This document shows positions 20,041 to 30,933 of a stretch of DNA of 64,000 nt, piece by piece; the stretch's first letter is position 1; each line of letters opens with the position of its first letter. Position numbers and translations under genes: made by a program. The stretch is from Terfezia claveryi (Eukaryota > Ascomycota > Pezizomycetes > Pezizales > Pezizaceae): assembly GCA_015179025.1 (NCBI GenBank), contig WHUX01000107.1:120619-184618 (forward strand), written 5' to 3'. Under the pieces are notes generated by a model that saw only the letters and a program-made list of their open reading frames with translations, was not told the origin of the DNA and ran no database searches.

Positions 20041-20329
20041 GTTCATCTTGTTGAGTCTAAATTCAACGCCGCGATCAGCCAACCGAAGCCACTGCGATCA
20101 CGCTGGCAAGAACAACAAGATGAGGTAGGGGATTTCTTTCCTTCTCTGTGCGGGCTTAAGGGGTGTCCGGGGCAACCCTTTGATGGAACTCTTTATAAGG
20201 TAACCCCCATGAAACCCAACCAAAGGAATTGTCTTCCAAGCTAACTATAACAATCAGTTGATCTTCAATTTAGGTCAAGATTCGAGAAAAACGTCTCGAC
20301 CAGATCTACTGTGTGTTCTTCCCTGCCAT

Positions 20330-20560
20330 CCTTTATCTTCTTCATCCACCGCTTCCGCTCATCCATCCCTTCCCAATTACCCCACCTCCGCCCAATTTCT
20401 TCCCCATGGGACAGACCAAGGTTACATGCCTCCCTGTTTCCACCTGTCTTCCACAAGTCCGGCATGTAGCCTCAACTGTATTATCCAACTTTGCACGCTA
20501 GGATTGGAGGTTCCCTTTCCCGGTCCTGCAGTGGACGTAGACAAGCCTCTACTATTAAAA
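20330..20560 (-). pseudogene. LINE C-terminal zinc-knuckle fragment
   Basis: Minus-strand sequence contains CRTCGRQVETGRHVTLVCPM, a CxxC...H...C arrangement like the C-terminal zinc motif of fungal non-LTR retrotransposon ORF2. It is preceded by a basic segment ending NTVEAT, which fits the RNase H to zinc-knuckle linker. A stop interrupts the upstream part. Confidence 0.4.
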
Positions 20561-21546
20561 AAATACAGGATACAAAAGCAGAGCTTTTATACTATTTACA
20601 TCCAAAAGAAAGATAATATCTCTATAATAATTGGGATAATTGATATATAGAGGTATATAAGAAATAAAATATGCTCTATAATTAGCTACAACTATACTCT
20701 GCCTCTTTACTTTCTTATTTTTTTATTTTATAGTTAGATTAGTATACTATTAGTTTTACTATAATTAAATTTATTAGGTATAGAATTCTTTTCACTATTA
20801 TTATACCAACTAGTTTTACTATAGCCAGAGTACTTTAGCTGTATATAAGAATGGTCTAACATACAGCTAGATTTTTAGTATATTAAGGTTCACTATAGCA
20901 AGTAGGTTTATCTCTAAATACTATAGAGTCATATATACTTTATAGATGTCCATCTAAATTAACCTTTCTAATTGCAGATTGTTTGCAAATTAAAGTCAGG
21001 TTTTTTTTTATAAGAAATATTTATCTTGAAAAACTATATTTGAGCCATTAAGAAGGCTATTTGATATAGGGCTTGAGCTTTTTCTGTTTTTTGAGGCGTG
21101 CTTAAAGTTCATGATAATACCTATATCATGCTACTTACATAGTATAACAATTCTATAGAAACTTATTGACCACAACTACTGAATCTATCAGCTATAAACT
21201 TGCTAGAAAGTGGTGATCTCACACTCCGGCCGTGGTACGGTACTGGGGTTGAATCCTCTGAGTAGGCAGCAGAAAGGCCTCTCTATTGGTTAGCGTCTCT
21301 CCGGAAATTTCGAATAGGCACCCGAATTTGAAGGGGGGATGCCAAGATACAAGCTTCAAGTATTTAACCTCTTTTTTTTGATGTTCTTAAGGTTCGAGCT
21401 AGCCTTTCTCCGTTACACGTGCCAAGAACCACTTTACGCGAGAACATGAGTCAAAGCGATGGGCAGTGTTCCCCGGTAAACTAGGAGGACAGTTCGTTTT
21501 CACCATGTCCTAAAGTCATTGAATCAGCACCCCGCCCATCACTCAA
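20561..21546. other. AT-rich, RIP-like interval and RAD2 promoter
   Basis: 20560-21180 is strongly AT-rich with no coding sense and resembles RIP-mutated repeat DNA. Base composition recovers from about 21200, where the RAD2 promoter and leader must lie. A GGTTGAATCC sequence at about 21248 recalls a tRNA B box but no tRNA fold was found. Confidence 0.45.
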
Positions 21547-24500
21547 ATGGGTGTTCAAGGTCTCTGGACGATTCTCGCCCCATGCGCGCGCCCTATCAAG
21601 CTTGAGACTCTTGCACATAAACGGCTTGCCGTCGATGCATCAATTTGGATATTCCAGTTTCTCAAAGCAGTCCGGGATAAAGAGGGGAATGCTTTGAGGA
21701 ACAGCCATGTTGTCGGCTTCTTTCGGAGAATTTGCAAGCTGCTGTTTTTCGGAATTAAGCCTGTGTTTGTGTTCGATGGTGGGGCTCCAGTGTTGAAGAG
21801 ACAGACGGTCGCGGGGAGGAGGACAAGGAGAGAGGGGAAGAAGGATGATGCGCTTAGAACGGCGGGAAGATTGTTGGCTATGCAGATGAAGAGGAGGGCG
21901 GAAGAGGAGGCTGAGAACAGACGGAGAGAGTAGGCCCCTCCAGTCTCTGATTTTCTGGGTCCTATTGTGTTGACTCTGCTGATCACAGGCGTGAACAGCG
22001 GAAGAAAGATGAAGCCGAGGGATGGGAAGCGGCCCCAGACCCAGAATCACGCTGTAATGAACCAGAGGAAGAGCCCATGCCGGAGAATCCAGTTTATGTG
22101 GAGGAACTTACGATGACACAACGAGAGCGGAGGCAGCACCGTACCTTTAGAAAGCAGGATCCGTACCATTTGCCTGATTTAGATATGTCTATTGAGTATG
22201 AAATCCAAATTTCTCAGAGGTGAACGCTACTAACCCTTGCAAACCGTTGCTTACAGAAGTATGGGTACACCGAATGACCCTCGAATCATGTCTCCAGAGG
22301 AACTTGCTGCCTATGCCGCGCAATTCCGGGAGCATGGCGATGGTGATTCTAATATGAGTTTGTACGATTTCAGCAAAATAGATTTCGCGTCTGCGTTTTT
22401 CATTTCGCTACCGATTAGTGATCAGTATGCCATCCTATCAGCAGCCCGACTAAGGTCCCGTCTTCGTATGGGATTGTCAAAAGAGCAGTTGGCAAATATG
22501 TTCCCCAACAGGCTTGACTTTTCAAAATTTCAGATTGAGAGAGTACGTGAGCGTAACGAGCTGACACAACGTCTGATGAACCTGAATGGGATGAATGTAG
22601 GTGGAGAGTCCTATGAGGCTATATATGGAGTAGGAAGAATAGCGGGAGAGAAAGGCCGAGAGTATGTGTTGGTAAAAAATGACGGGGTCGATGGTGGGTG
22701 GGTATTGGGTGTTGTGGGTAGGAAGGAAGGAGCAGTGGCACCTAGTCGGTATCATGGTGAGAAGCATGTGGATAAGGTGGTACCCGGAGAAAACAGAAGT
22801 AATCCCATTGTTCTCGAATCAACTCAGACCCAGAGACCTGTCATCATTGGTAACAACGACTACGACGATGATGAAGACGAGTTTGAGGATATTCCTATTG
22901 AGGGACTTAATAGGCTGCCAAAGCTAAGTCATGATCCAATGGACAAGGAACTGGAGAATTTGGAGAGACAGCAACTGCGGCAAGCGATACACAACTCAAA
23001 GTGGGATCAAGCAGGCTACCGTCTCCATATGACTAGAGAGTTTAAGGACGGTGATGATTCGTTATTCATCACGGCGTATGAAGATGAATTCATGGAGGAT
23101 CTTGAAGTGGATGGTTTGTTTTCACCTAAGGCCGATTTTGGAGGGGGAAGAGCAGATCCAGTTCCCGAGATTGACTATGAAATGCACGATTATGACGATG
23201 AACTGCATAGGGCCCTAGCAATGTCTTTGGTGGAAAGTAAAAGGGGCAAGGAGGAGCACGTGCATTGTGTGAAGCAGACCAAAGGAAAGGAGAAAGCCGT
23301 CACTTTCCAGGTGTCTAATGAAGAGAGTGGAGACGACATGGATCTAGAAACTGCAATGAAGACTTCGAAGATCTTCAGCAAGCCAGCGAAAAAAGGGGCT
23401 AGCTCCAATACACAAAGTGGTTCTACGGATTCCAATCCTTTTGGTGGATTACTTCCTTTCGAGTCTCTTGCAATCGATTTCGGAGGCAGTATATTGGACA
23501 AGAAGAAAAAAGATGCGGAAAAGACTATTCTGAACATTGATGTTTCTGTTACAAAAAGCGCGGATAAGGGTGGCTTTGTCAAAGGGAGTGTAGGGGGGTT
23601 GGGGGCACTAGAAAAGAAGGAAGATAAGCCGCTTCCATTACCTCCATGGTTTGCAAAGGCAACCGATACTGGGAAGAAGGTCGAGCAAGAAGAAAAATCA
23701 CCTGAAGTTGTTGAGGTACGGGAGATCGATCCAAGAATTCAGTTTGAGGAGGAGGGGCCATACAGAGATGTTGTTGTACTCAGTGGTGGTGGGGAAGCGG
23801 ATGGTGAAATTGAGATGATTGATGGCGAGCTTGGTTCCAAACTTGAGGCTGCAGGAGGCAAACCTCCAGAGTCGCCTCTGCTGCAACCAGGCATTCAACA
23901 GGAAATCCAAGCTACAGAAAACAGTGGCACTTGTGACGAGGGAATTGAAAAAGCGACCGCAAAGCCACCTATTCCACCAGCATTTTCACCGGTGTTGCCT
24001 GAGTCATCTGATCTTGTGGATTTTGCAGCCCTTGAGGCTACGGAAGGGGAGGTTGCAGAGGCTGCCAAGGCTGCCGAAACATTGGATCATTTCTCAGATG
24101 AAGAGGATGAGGAACTATTGCACCAGCTCCACCAAGAAGCTGAAGAGCATGCACGTTTTGCATCCTTTCTTACCAAGGATAATATTCCTATCCCAAGCAA
24201 ACCTTCCAAGACCACGCCCACAGCAGGAGATTATGAGCACGAACTCAGAGCGTTGCAAAACCAGCAGAAAAAAGACCGCAGAGATGCGGACGGGGTGACA
24301 CATACCATGATTTTGGAGTGTCAACAGCTCCTTACGCTGTTTGGATTACCCTACATTACAGCCCCAATGGAAGCCGAAGCTCAATGTGCAGAGCTCGTAA
24401 ATCTAGGATTAGTAGATGGTATTGTTACTGATGACTCAGATTGCTTTCTATTTGGGGGTACGAGGGTTTACAAAAATATGTTTAACCAGGCGAAATATGT

Positions 24501-25539
24501 GGAATGCTATCTCTTGGGGGATTTCGAAAAGGAGTTCGGCTTAGACAGGAAGAAATTGATCAGCTTGGCGCATCTGCTGGGGAGTGATTATACCGATGGA
24601 TTACCTGGTGTTGGACCAGTTACTGCACTAGAATTATTGACCGAGTTTTCGATTAAGGGAATGAATAAGGAGGAGCCGGTTGCCCCACTGCAGAGGTTTA
24701 GGGAATGGTGGGAGCAGGTACAACATCTAGCGGGAGTTACCTATAACGATAACCTCGACCCTAAGTTCAAGAAAAAGTTCAGAAAAAGCCATGCCACGAA
24801 ACTATATTTACCAAAGAATTTTCCGGCTGCTGATGTTGACGAAGCATATCTGAAGCCTGAGGTTGATTGGGACCCATCTACGTTTCAGTGGGGAGTTCCA
24901 GACTTAGATGGCTTGAGGCAGTTTCTGATGTCAACTATTGGATGGTCACAGGGGCAGTGTGATGAGATTCTCGTGCCAGTGGTCAAAGACATGAATAAAA
25001 GATTGGCTGAAGGTACACAGAGCAATATTACGAGATACTTTGACGGTTCTGTCGGTGCTGGGGCCTTTGCGCCGAAGAAGAAGGAGGCTAGAAAGAGTAA
25101 GCGGATGGATCAAGCAATGCAGAAGCTGCATCACATTGTGAGCAAAGGGAACGGAGGAAGCAGTGGGCCTGGGGCCAACGGAGACGATGATTCGGTGGCG
25201 CCAACTCCAATATCAATGAAGGATGCTGCATCAGGGACGTCCACTCCGAAAAATGCTCCAGTGTCTAGGAGGAAGAACAAGGCTGGGATGAGAAAACGAG
25301 CGAATAGCGGGAAGAGGCAAAAGAAGGCAGTCAGTGTGTCGCCATCAGGGAGTGATAGTGATTCTGGTCCCGAGCAAGTGGCAGGGTCAGCAGAGGTTGG
25401 GGATGGCTCTGACGCGGAGCCCGTGAATACCGGAAAGAAAAGGAAGATGGCCCCTTCTGCAGGTACGCGCGGTAGAAAGAAGGGCGGGAGAGGGGCAGCT
25501 GGGGGTTCTAGGGGTCACGGAAGGAGAATTGCTGATTGA
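21547..25539 (+). CDS. RAD2: XPG-family DNA repair endonuclease Rad2
   Basis: Rad2/XPG makes the 3' incision in nucleotide-excision repair and associates with TFIIH. Exons are 21547..21929, 21989..22195 and 22257..25539; introns of 59 and 61 bp have GTAGGC and GTATGA donors, the second with a CTAAC branch point. The 3873-nt frame gives 1290 residues, typical for fungi. The N domain starts MGVQGLWTILAPCARPIKLE, with catalytic D30 (AVDAS) and D77 (VFDGG). VYVEELTMTQRERRQHR and DPYHLPDLD complete exon 2. An acidic spacer fills about residues 200-870. The I domain has the catalytic acids in PMEAEAQC (E902, E904) and TDDSDCFLFG (D923, D925), followed by GSDYTDGLPGVGP, the helix-hairpin-helix. At 1118-1125 QSNITRYF fits a PCNA-interacting (PIP) box. 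The tail is rich in Lys/Arg (KKRK, RGRKKGGRG), a nuclear signal. No breaks were seen. Confidence 0.97.
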
Positions 25540-25629
25540 TTGTATGGAACATCCGCATGTTGTTCAGGGGAATTTTGGAAGTTGTTTGTTGTATAATAGG
25601 ACATTCCTGGGATATTTAGCTCGATGTTA

Positions 25630-25977
25630 TTTGATTGAGTCAACTGTCGTTGCGACCCGGGTTGTTCTGGATCTCCCGCCGCAATACTTGTTTTCCTTGC
25701 TTCTAATTGGTTGAATACCACATCCCTGCACATTGTCTTACCCTGAATTTCTCATGTATATAGACAACGTTCCGGACCTATATTTTCTAGTGAATTAAGC
25801 AAGTCTTCAATTCGCTTCGTTCTCTATCGCATTATCGCACTCTTAAGTTCTATTGTCCACTTCGCGTTTTACCGTCCGCTCTAGGAGGCATATTACTACA
25901 TATCTGCTGTGCACCCGTGTTCGCGCACCCGCCGCTTCGCTAGAATCACTTCCGCTGCCTAACAAGATATTCCAACA
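25630..25977 (-). mobile_element. Solo LTR-like copy A (inverted relative to copy B)
   Basis: Read on the minus strand it starts TGTTGGAATATCTTGTTAGG and matches the plus-strand copy at 30934..31272 along its length, including ATTCTAGCG(A/G)AGC, AGCGGACGGTAAAACGC and GAACGAAGCGAATTGAAGAC. No retrotransposon interior adjoins it. It lies about 90 bp beyond the RAD2 stop codon, so RAD2 transcripts may end near or within it. Confidence 0.75.
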
Positions 25978-25984
25978 TATCTTT

Positions 25985-26215
25985 CGTTAAAAAGCCCATG
26001 TAGGCATCCCCGGCAATGAGCTAGCGGATGCTGGTGAAAGAAGGAGCGGAGGATTTATTCCCCGAAGAACCCCAAACCACAGAAGGGGAACTCAGACAGC
26101 AATGGAAGAGATTGCGAGAGGCGGAGAGAAAGGTAGCTGGGATGGGACGGGGTAGGGTGGTTAGGTGGTGGAGGAAGGCAAGGGTCAAATATCTCTATAC
26201 ATAACTATATAGAAC
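25985..26215 (+). pseudogene. LINE RNase H fragment
   Basis: KKAHVGIPGNELADAGERRS is the conserved H..I.GNE.AD block that forms the last catalytic part of non-LTR retrotransposon RNase H. It continues RRTPNHRR-like and then in another frame GELRQQWKRLREAERK. It abuts solo LTR A. Confidence 0.6.
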
Positions 26216-26292
26216 CTCTTGCTGATCTTTGTCATATTGAGTACTCTTTATAAGATATTTCTTGAAATTTTGAAATATATGCCATTCATATA

Positions 26293-27052
26293 CAGATGAC
26301 TCTCGTTACAAGCATACCAGATACAAGCATATATTGGTTACAAGCATACCTTCGGCAGTCCCACATAGTAAATAAGCATATTTCCGTTACTAGAATATTC
26401 TTATTTTTTTTGCTTAGTCACCATACATATGCTTGTAACAAGAGAAGCACTAAACCATAACTAGAGGTTTATCGATAAGAAATGTGCCAGACTAGAAATA
26501 ACCCCCATAGAATACGCTTACGCTATATCTTACAACATGCAGCACATACAACACACACAATATTCAATACAACAGAAACTACATTTCTATGTCTTCTGCA
26601 AAGAGTTCTTGTTCCGCACCGTCAGCCATGGTCAGAGGTGGAACCTCAGAGTATACAGACATATGCAAAACAGAACCGGAGTGACATATTAAACGATGGT
26701 TCGAATTCGAAAACCCAAGTAAAAAACTGACGCAGTCGCCAAGGTGATCCCTCAGTCAATACCACTACCTTCCAAGATGCACTCAAGCATGAGAAAAAAC
26801 GGATCGAGATTCTTGAGATGGAACGCAGGCAGCAGCATGTGCAGCGCAGGATAACTGATTTTTTGGGGTACTTCCGGAGCATCCTCCTCCTCTTCCTGAT
26901 GTCTCTCTGTTATTTGTATGCATGTCCAGTATTTATTGTGTCATTCCGGAGGCTTTCCTACTTAGTAATAAATTTCTCTAGTTATAAGCATATATTGGTT
27001 ATAAGCATACATTCCCCCGTCCCGACGATATGCTTGTAACGAGAGTCATCTG
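26293..27052. mobile_element. TA-flanked MITE-like element (760 bp) with subterminal repeats
   Basis: Perfect terminal inverted repeats of 24 bp begin CAGATGACTCTCGTTACAAG and are flanked by TA at 26291 and 27053. Inside each end the motif (G)TTA(C/T)AAGCATA recurs two or three times, a spacing typical of transposase-binding subterminal repeats. The interior holds a short Lys/Glu-rich frame (HEKKRIEILEMERRQQHVQR, about 26780-26845) predicted as coiled coil, but no transposase. Confidence 0.8.
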
Positions 27053-27162
27053 TAACTGGTGAAATGATTATGGCATTATTTTATTTCCTGTAAGCTTTTC
27101 ATCAATCTTTTGCTCTAGTCTATAATGATAACTTCTGGAGGTCGATAATGACTAGACCAGAC

Positions 27163-27772
27163 TGTAACAAGGGCTCTGGGGGTCAAGGCGACCAAGGGGT
27201 ACGCCGGGGTAAGGGGCAAGGGCTAGGTATCGCACACGTAGGAACGCTACGTGTGGGATGTGAGGCAAGGGGGAGCTGTCACGGACACCCGTCACGGATG
27301 TCACGGACGATGTCACGGAGGGCAGGTCTTTGGCTGAAGACACGCGGAGGTCTCTACCGCGTGTGTGAGATGGGCGACGGGGTAGTAGGGCTTGTACAGG
27401 GGAGGCAAGGGGGTGCACGAGGAAGGTGCACCGACGGAGGAGGAGGCAAGGTCTGTATTAGGATACAAGACGTTGGATAGGGATCCAACGACAGTACGAG
27501 GGCAGGGGGGCTATATATACATATTGGCTTATCGAGCCAAGACTGACAATGGGAATAAGCTTCCCGAGATAGACAACACGAAGGCCATGACAATTCCCCT
27601 ATCACCTGCGATCGCAGGTGATGACAAAGACAATGGTGACAATAACGAGAGTCGGACGAGAATCTGTCCGACTCTCAAAACAGGAACGCAGAGAGATAAC
27701 AATGAACAACAATGACACTCGAACAAGATTCTGTTCGAGTGTCAAAACAGGACTAAGCACACGGTTGTGACA
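27163..27772 (+). mobile_element. Solo LTR (610 bp) with perfect 5-bp target duplication
   Basis: The copy begins TGTAACAAGGGCTC and ends GGTTGTGACA, and the pentamer CAGAC flanks it at 27158..27162 and 27773..27777. A second, AT-shifted copy is at 37610..38093. This copy is GC-rich and appears largely spared from C-to-T mutation. Its last 170 bp contain three strong hairpins. Confidence 0.9.
27601..27743 (+). repeat. Three consecutive hairpins inside the solo LTR
   Basis: Hairpin 1 (27601..27622) is a perfect 22-bp palindrome with arm ATCACCTGCGA. Hairpin 2 has stem GAGAGTCGGAC (27647) and GTCCGACTCTC (27666) with an 8-base loop GAGAATCT. Hairpin 3 has stem GACACTCGAAC (27714) and GTTCGAGTGTC (27733) with loop AAGATTCT. 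Hairpins 2 and 3 are each followed by AAAACAGGA and differ at three stem positions, each with the matching change on the other arm. Confidence 0.95.
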
Positions 27773-27777
27773 CAGAC

Positions 27778-28131
27778 CAACTCATCTAACTTCATGTAAA
27801 TGAAGTTAAAATCTTCATAACTCTTAGCTCAAATAAAGCTAAACCTAGCAGAAAAGGTTTGACTAGTATTTGTAATTCCAATAAGATGAGCAAGAGGCAT
27901 ACAAAGTTAGTTATTATTGAAAGTTACATTACTTTCAAGAAGAAAGTCTGATACAAATCATTGACATAAATGAATCTGCTCTAGGCTGATAAATAGGATT
28001 TGCTTCAAGTGACATACAATAATAGTCTATTTAACCTCTTCACTCTACCTAGTTCTTGTATGAAATCCTGCTTTTGTTAAAGCTGTGAGTATCCGCTCAA
28101 TAAGGTCCACTGGAGTTTGTAGTGTATCTAT
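27778..28131. other. AT-rich spacer, no gene seen
   Basis: No open frame or family motif recognised between the solo LTR and the FAR1-like fragment. The short palindromic repeat TAACTTCATGTAAATGAAGTTA occurs at about 27787. Confidence 0.4.
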
Positions 28132-28590
28132 TCATCTTATATTGTAGAATATCTTAGGATTAAGAAGGAAGCCAGGTTGGGTTTGAAATCGAAGGTATTC
28201 ATTATAGCTTGCTCCAGCAGACCGGAGGTTTGCTGCTTCTACTAGCTGCTTTTGATGATTGATATCCTGCCACTTATGTTCTGGATAGATAGCTGCAGCA
28301 TTTTCAACCTCCAATTGATATATATGTGTTAGATCCTTTACTGTCAAAACCCATCCCTTTTTTCCTCCCCTTGCCCCATCATTAACCTTCTTAAAAGAAA
28401 GAAAGCACATCTACTTGCAGTCCTTAGCTCGAGATTTTGTGTCTCGCATTCGCTCCTCAAGCTGTCGAGTATTCCGTGGCTTACCATGGTGCACACAAAG
28501 ATACTCTATTCGCCCTTTCTTTTCTGATCCACTGCCAACTACAATGGCAAATCCTGTGTGTGAGATTTCATCTGTTCTACTTGCCATGTT
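28132..28590 (-). pseudogene. FAR1/MULE-type DNA-binding domain fragment
   Basis: Minus-strand translation reads TGFAIVVGSGSEKKGRIEYL, then CVHHGKPRNTRQLEERMRDT, a single stop codon, then FLSFKKVNDGARGGKKGWVL and LTHIYQLEVENAAAIYPEHK. The order GF.IV...S.....Y.C..HG, then K.C, then W.L matches the WRKY-GCM1-type zinc domain at the N-terminus of FAR1/Mutator-like transposases. The nuclease domain is absent. A Gln/Leu-type CTG/GTT-rich stretch lies just upstream at 28620-28700, like that at 62955-63195. Confidence 0.5.
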
Positions 28591-28727
28591 TGTCGGGCGG
28601 GCGGCAGCCTAGTACTTCGGGGCTCGCTCTGTTGTTGTTGTAGCTGTTATTGCTGCAGCTGGTTGTTGTTGTAGCTGTTGTTGTGGCCGGCAGTAGTTGT
28701 TATTGCTCGTAGACGGGACTTATGTAA

Positions 28728-29426
28728 TCACTGGACAGGTAGAAAGTACCTGTCCCATGCCGGAGGAACTTTGTACCTGTCCCCGGTCGGACAGGCACTT
28801 TCTACCTGTCCCGAGTCAGTCCGCTCAACGTTGCTTGGCACCTCAATGGTATCAAGGGTGCTTTGGTCAACGGTCATAGGCCAGGCCTCATCGCTGAGGC
28901 CAAAGAGGTCAGGATAATCCTGAAGGACTTGGGTGGATGGAGCTGGTTCTTGCAACAACGTTGTGGTATCGCTTTGGGCCTCAATGTTGCTTGGCACCTC
29001 AATGGTATCAATGGTGCTTTGGTCAACGGTCATAGGCCAGGCCTCATCGCTGAGGCCAAAGAGGTCGAGATAATGAAGGACTTGGGTGAATAGAGCTACT
29101 GTAGTTCTTGCAACAACGCTGTGGTATTGTGTTGCGGGCCAGCCGCGAGAACTCAATATTCGCGAGAGGACCGGGCCTCTTATGTCAATTCCACTGGTAC
29201 CTCGTGCTGGACCCAATGCGCAAACAACAACCCAAAAACCTCGAGCAGCCTCTGTTTTGCAACCGCAGAACTCTAGCAAGCGGATACAGATTCCAACACT
29301 ATCAAAGGCGGATCTCGAAAGACCTAATATGGCACAAGACATTGTATACTTCAATGTCTTACAAGAAGAGGCTGTTCGATATGCTAAGATTACGCTTGGG
29401 GAGGAGATCGTGTAACTAGATACCAA
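28728..29426 (-). CDS. Unrecognised acidic ORF with a 52-residue internal duplication
   Basis: The 232-codon minus frame carries two copies of the block DLFGLSDEAWPMTVDQST followed by DTIEVPSN, produced by a 156-bp tandem duplication (about 28831..28986 and 28987..29142). The duplicated block is acidic and rich in Leu/Trp/Phe, like an activation domain, but no family was recognised. The preceding region (LGLSRSAFDSVGICIRLLEF) is neutral. No intron signals or conserved start context were found. The plus strand is also open over much of the interval, so coding status is doubtful; it lies within transposon debris. Confidence 0.3.
   Translation of the reverse strand: MVSSYTISSPSVILAYRTASSCKTLKYTMSCAILGLSRSAFDSVGICIRLLEFCGCKTEAARGFWVVVCALGPARGTSGIDIRGPVLSRILSSRGWPATQYHSVVARTTVALFTQVLHYLDLFGLSDEAWPMTVDQSTIDTIEVPSNIEAQSDTTTLLQEPAPSTQVLQDYPDLFGLSDEAWPMTVDQSTLDTIEVPSNVERTDSGQVESACPTGDRYKVPPAWDRYFLPVQ
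28733..28811. repeat. Interrupted inverted repeat with repeated TACCTGTCC
   Basis: Arms GGACAGGTAGAAAGT (28733..28747) and ACTTTCTACCTGTCC (28797..28811) are perfectly complementary. TACCTGTCC also occurs twice in the loop, giving alternative foldings. Confidence 0.85.
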
Positions 29427-30427
29427 TTATACCACTGTCGGAGTTGTTCCGGAGTTTTTTTTTTTTTCCCTGGAAATTCTTTTATAAGACAGTACCTGGT
29501 GTTTAAGCAAGGTAGTAACGTATATAAGACAGTAAATTCAAGGCCCCTCCGACCGCCCGTTTGTAAGACAGCATTCTTGCTTGCGAATTAATACGGTATG
29601 CATGCTGGCGAAGATGATGATCCTGCCGCGGCTTTTTATTGAGGGACGCGTTGCTAGAGCTAGGTAAGATATTTCTTAGTGTTCATCTTCTTACGCAACA
29701 AGATGGAGGTAAGGGCTGTCCAGCTTTTATTTTCACTCTGCCTGGCTTTCGAAATTCCCTGCCATCATCTTGTTGTTCTTGCAGTGGCCTCAGGTGGCGG
29801 ATCGTGGCATTGAATTTAATCGCAACAAGTAAGATGGAGGTCGGGGCTGTCTTCCGGTTTTCGCTCTGCCTGGCTTTCGAAATTCCCTGCCATTTATCTT
29901 CTTGTTCTTGCCAGCAGTGGCTTCAGGTGGCGGATTGTGGTATTGACTTTGGACGCAGCAAGATGAATGTAAGGGATGCCTTCACTCCGGCGGGGTTAGG
30001 TGTGGAGGAAAAATTCGCAGGCTATGGAGGCCTGTAGGACATTGTGGGCCAAGCAATAGCAACATTGTGGACCAAGGTTTCTACGTGTAGGAAGGAATCA
30101 CTTTTATATACTGGCATATGATGGGGAAGCGGTCCATGATAGGGAAGTAGATCACTTTCGGCTAAATACAAGGCACATAAGGAGTGAAGGTTCCCTTTCC
30201 CAGTGGAATAGTGAATGTAGTTCTACCTCGCCTTCCTCTCTCCCACCTAACCACTCTACTTCCTCCTGCTCCCACGCCACCTTCCCTCTCGGCTTCACTC
30301 TTCCTTCCCCACTCTCCCTTCCATAGTTTGGGGATCAGCCGGGAATAGGTCTCGTGCACTCTTCTTGGCTAAAGTCTCTGCTCCCCTTTCTTCGTCCCTC
30401 CGTCTGCGCACTACCCGTCTCTAGCTC
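29427..30427. other. Repeat debris with a 130-bp tandem duplication
   Basis: From about 29690 to 30010 a unit containing CTCTGCCTGGCTTTCGAAAT, TTCCCTGCCAT and CTCAGGTGGCGGAT is duplicated head to tail. It is an inverted relative of the direct repeats at 19.7 and 20.04 kb. The remaining sequence (poly(T) at 29455, pyrimidine-rich 30220-30340) shows no gene. Confidence 0.5.
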
Positions 30428-30643
30428 CTACTCCCCCCCCCTTTCACTTATGCCGCCATCCGTATTTATCACTACTGCGTCTTCTTTTAACTCCCTGATC
30501 ATCTTCACATACCAGTCTGGTTTGTCGTCCCTAGACAGGCCAGGCGGCGGTGATGGGATCTTTGTGGTGTGAGTGGATCCTTGAGTTTGGGAAGGTGCTG
30601 GAAGGAGAGCTTCATGAATATTAGACCTACTCTTACTTACCAT
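30428..30643 (-). pseudogene. LINE fragment at the RNase H start
   Basis: The frame reads DKPDWYVKMIRELKEDAVVI then NTDGGIS. It resembles the segment of non-LTR retrotransposon ORF2 leading into the first RNase H aspartate (VI.TDGS). No further domain is joined. Confidence 0.4.
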
Positions 30644-30933
30644 AGCCTAACAATAACTAAGTATGTACTACTATAAACACTGAGACAAGCGGAGACGAAC
30701 CTTCACAAACATGATCACCAAATATACAGGACGGGCGTCAGTAGAACCAAGCCTGACCTAATTAATCCCTTGGAGCATGCATATTAAATTTTACCATGGA
30801 CCACGCCCTCCCTATTGGAACATCCACCATAATATCCCTTTGCTCTAATCATGTCTCTCTCCATCCAAGCTTGCAAATCCTCTGCCTCATCTACCCCACC
30901 CTCTCCCTTTCTGTGACAACCTAACAAAAGATA

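Larger units (their letters stand above)
19697..20130 (+). repeat. Pair of 90-bp direct repeats separated by two short arrays
   Basis: Copies at about 19697..19790 and 20037..20125 share CGTTCATCTTGTTGAGTCTA, the following AAATTCAACGCCGCGATCAG and GAACAACAAGATGA with few differences. The 13-bp and 15-bp arrays lie between them. An inverted, diverged relative occurs twice at 29690..30010. Confidence 0.85.

Noticed and set aside
21225..21265. tRNA-like B box (GGTTGAATCC)
   Set aside because: The box lacks the invariant C of the consensus, and no acceptor stem or anticodon arm could be folded around it.
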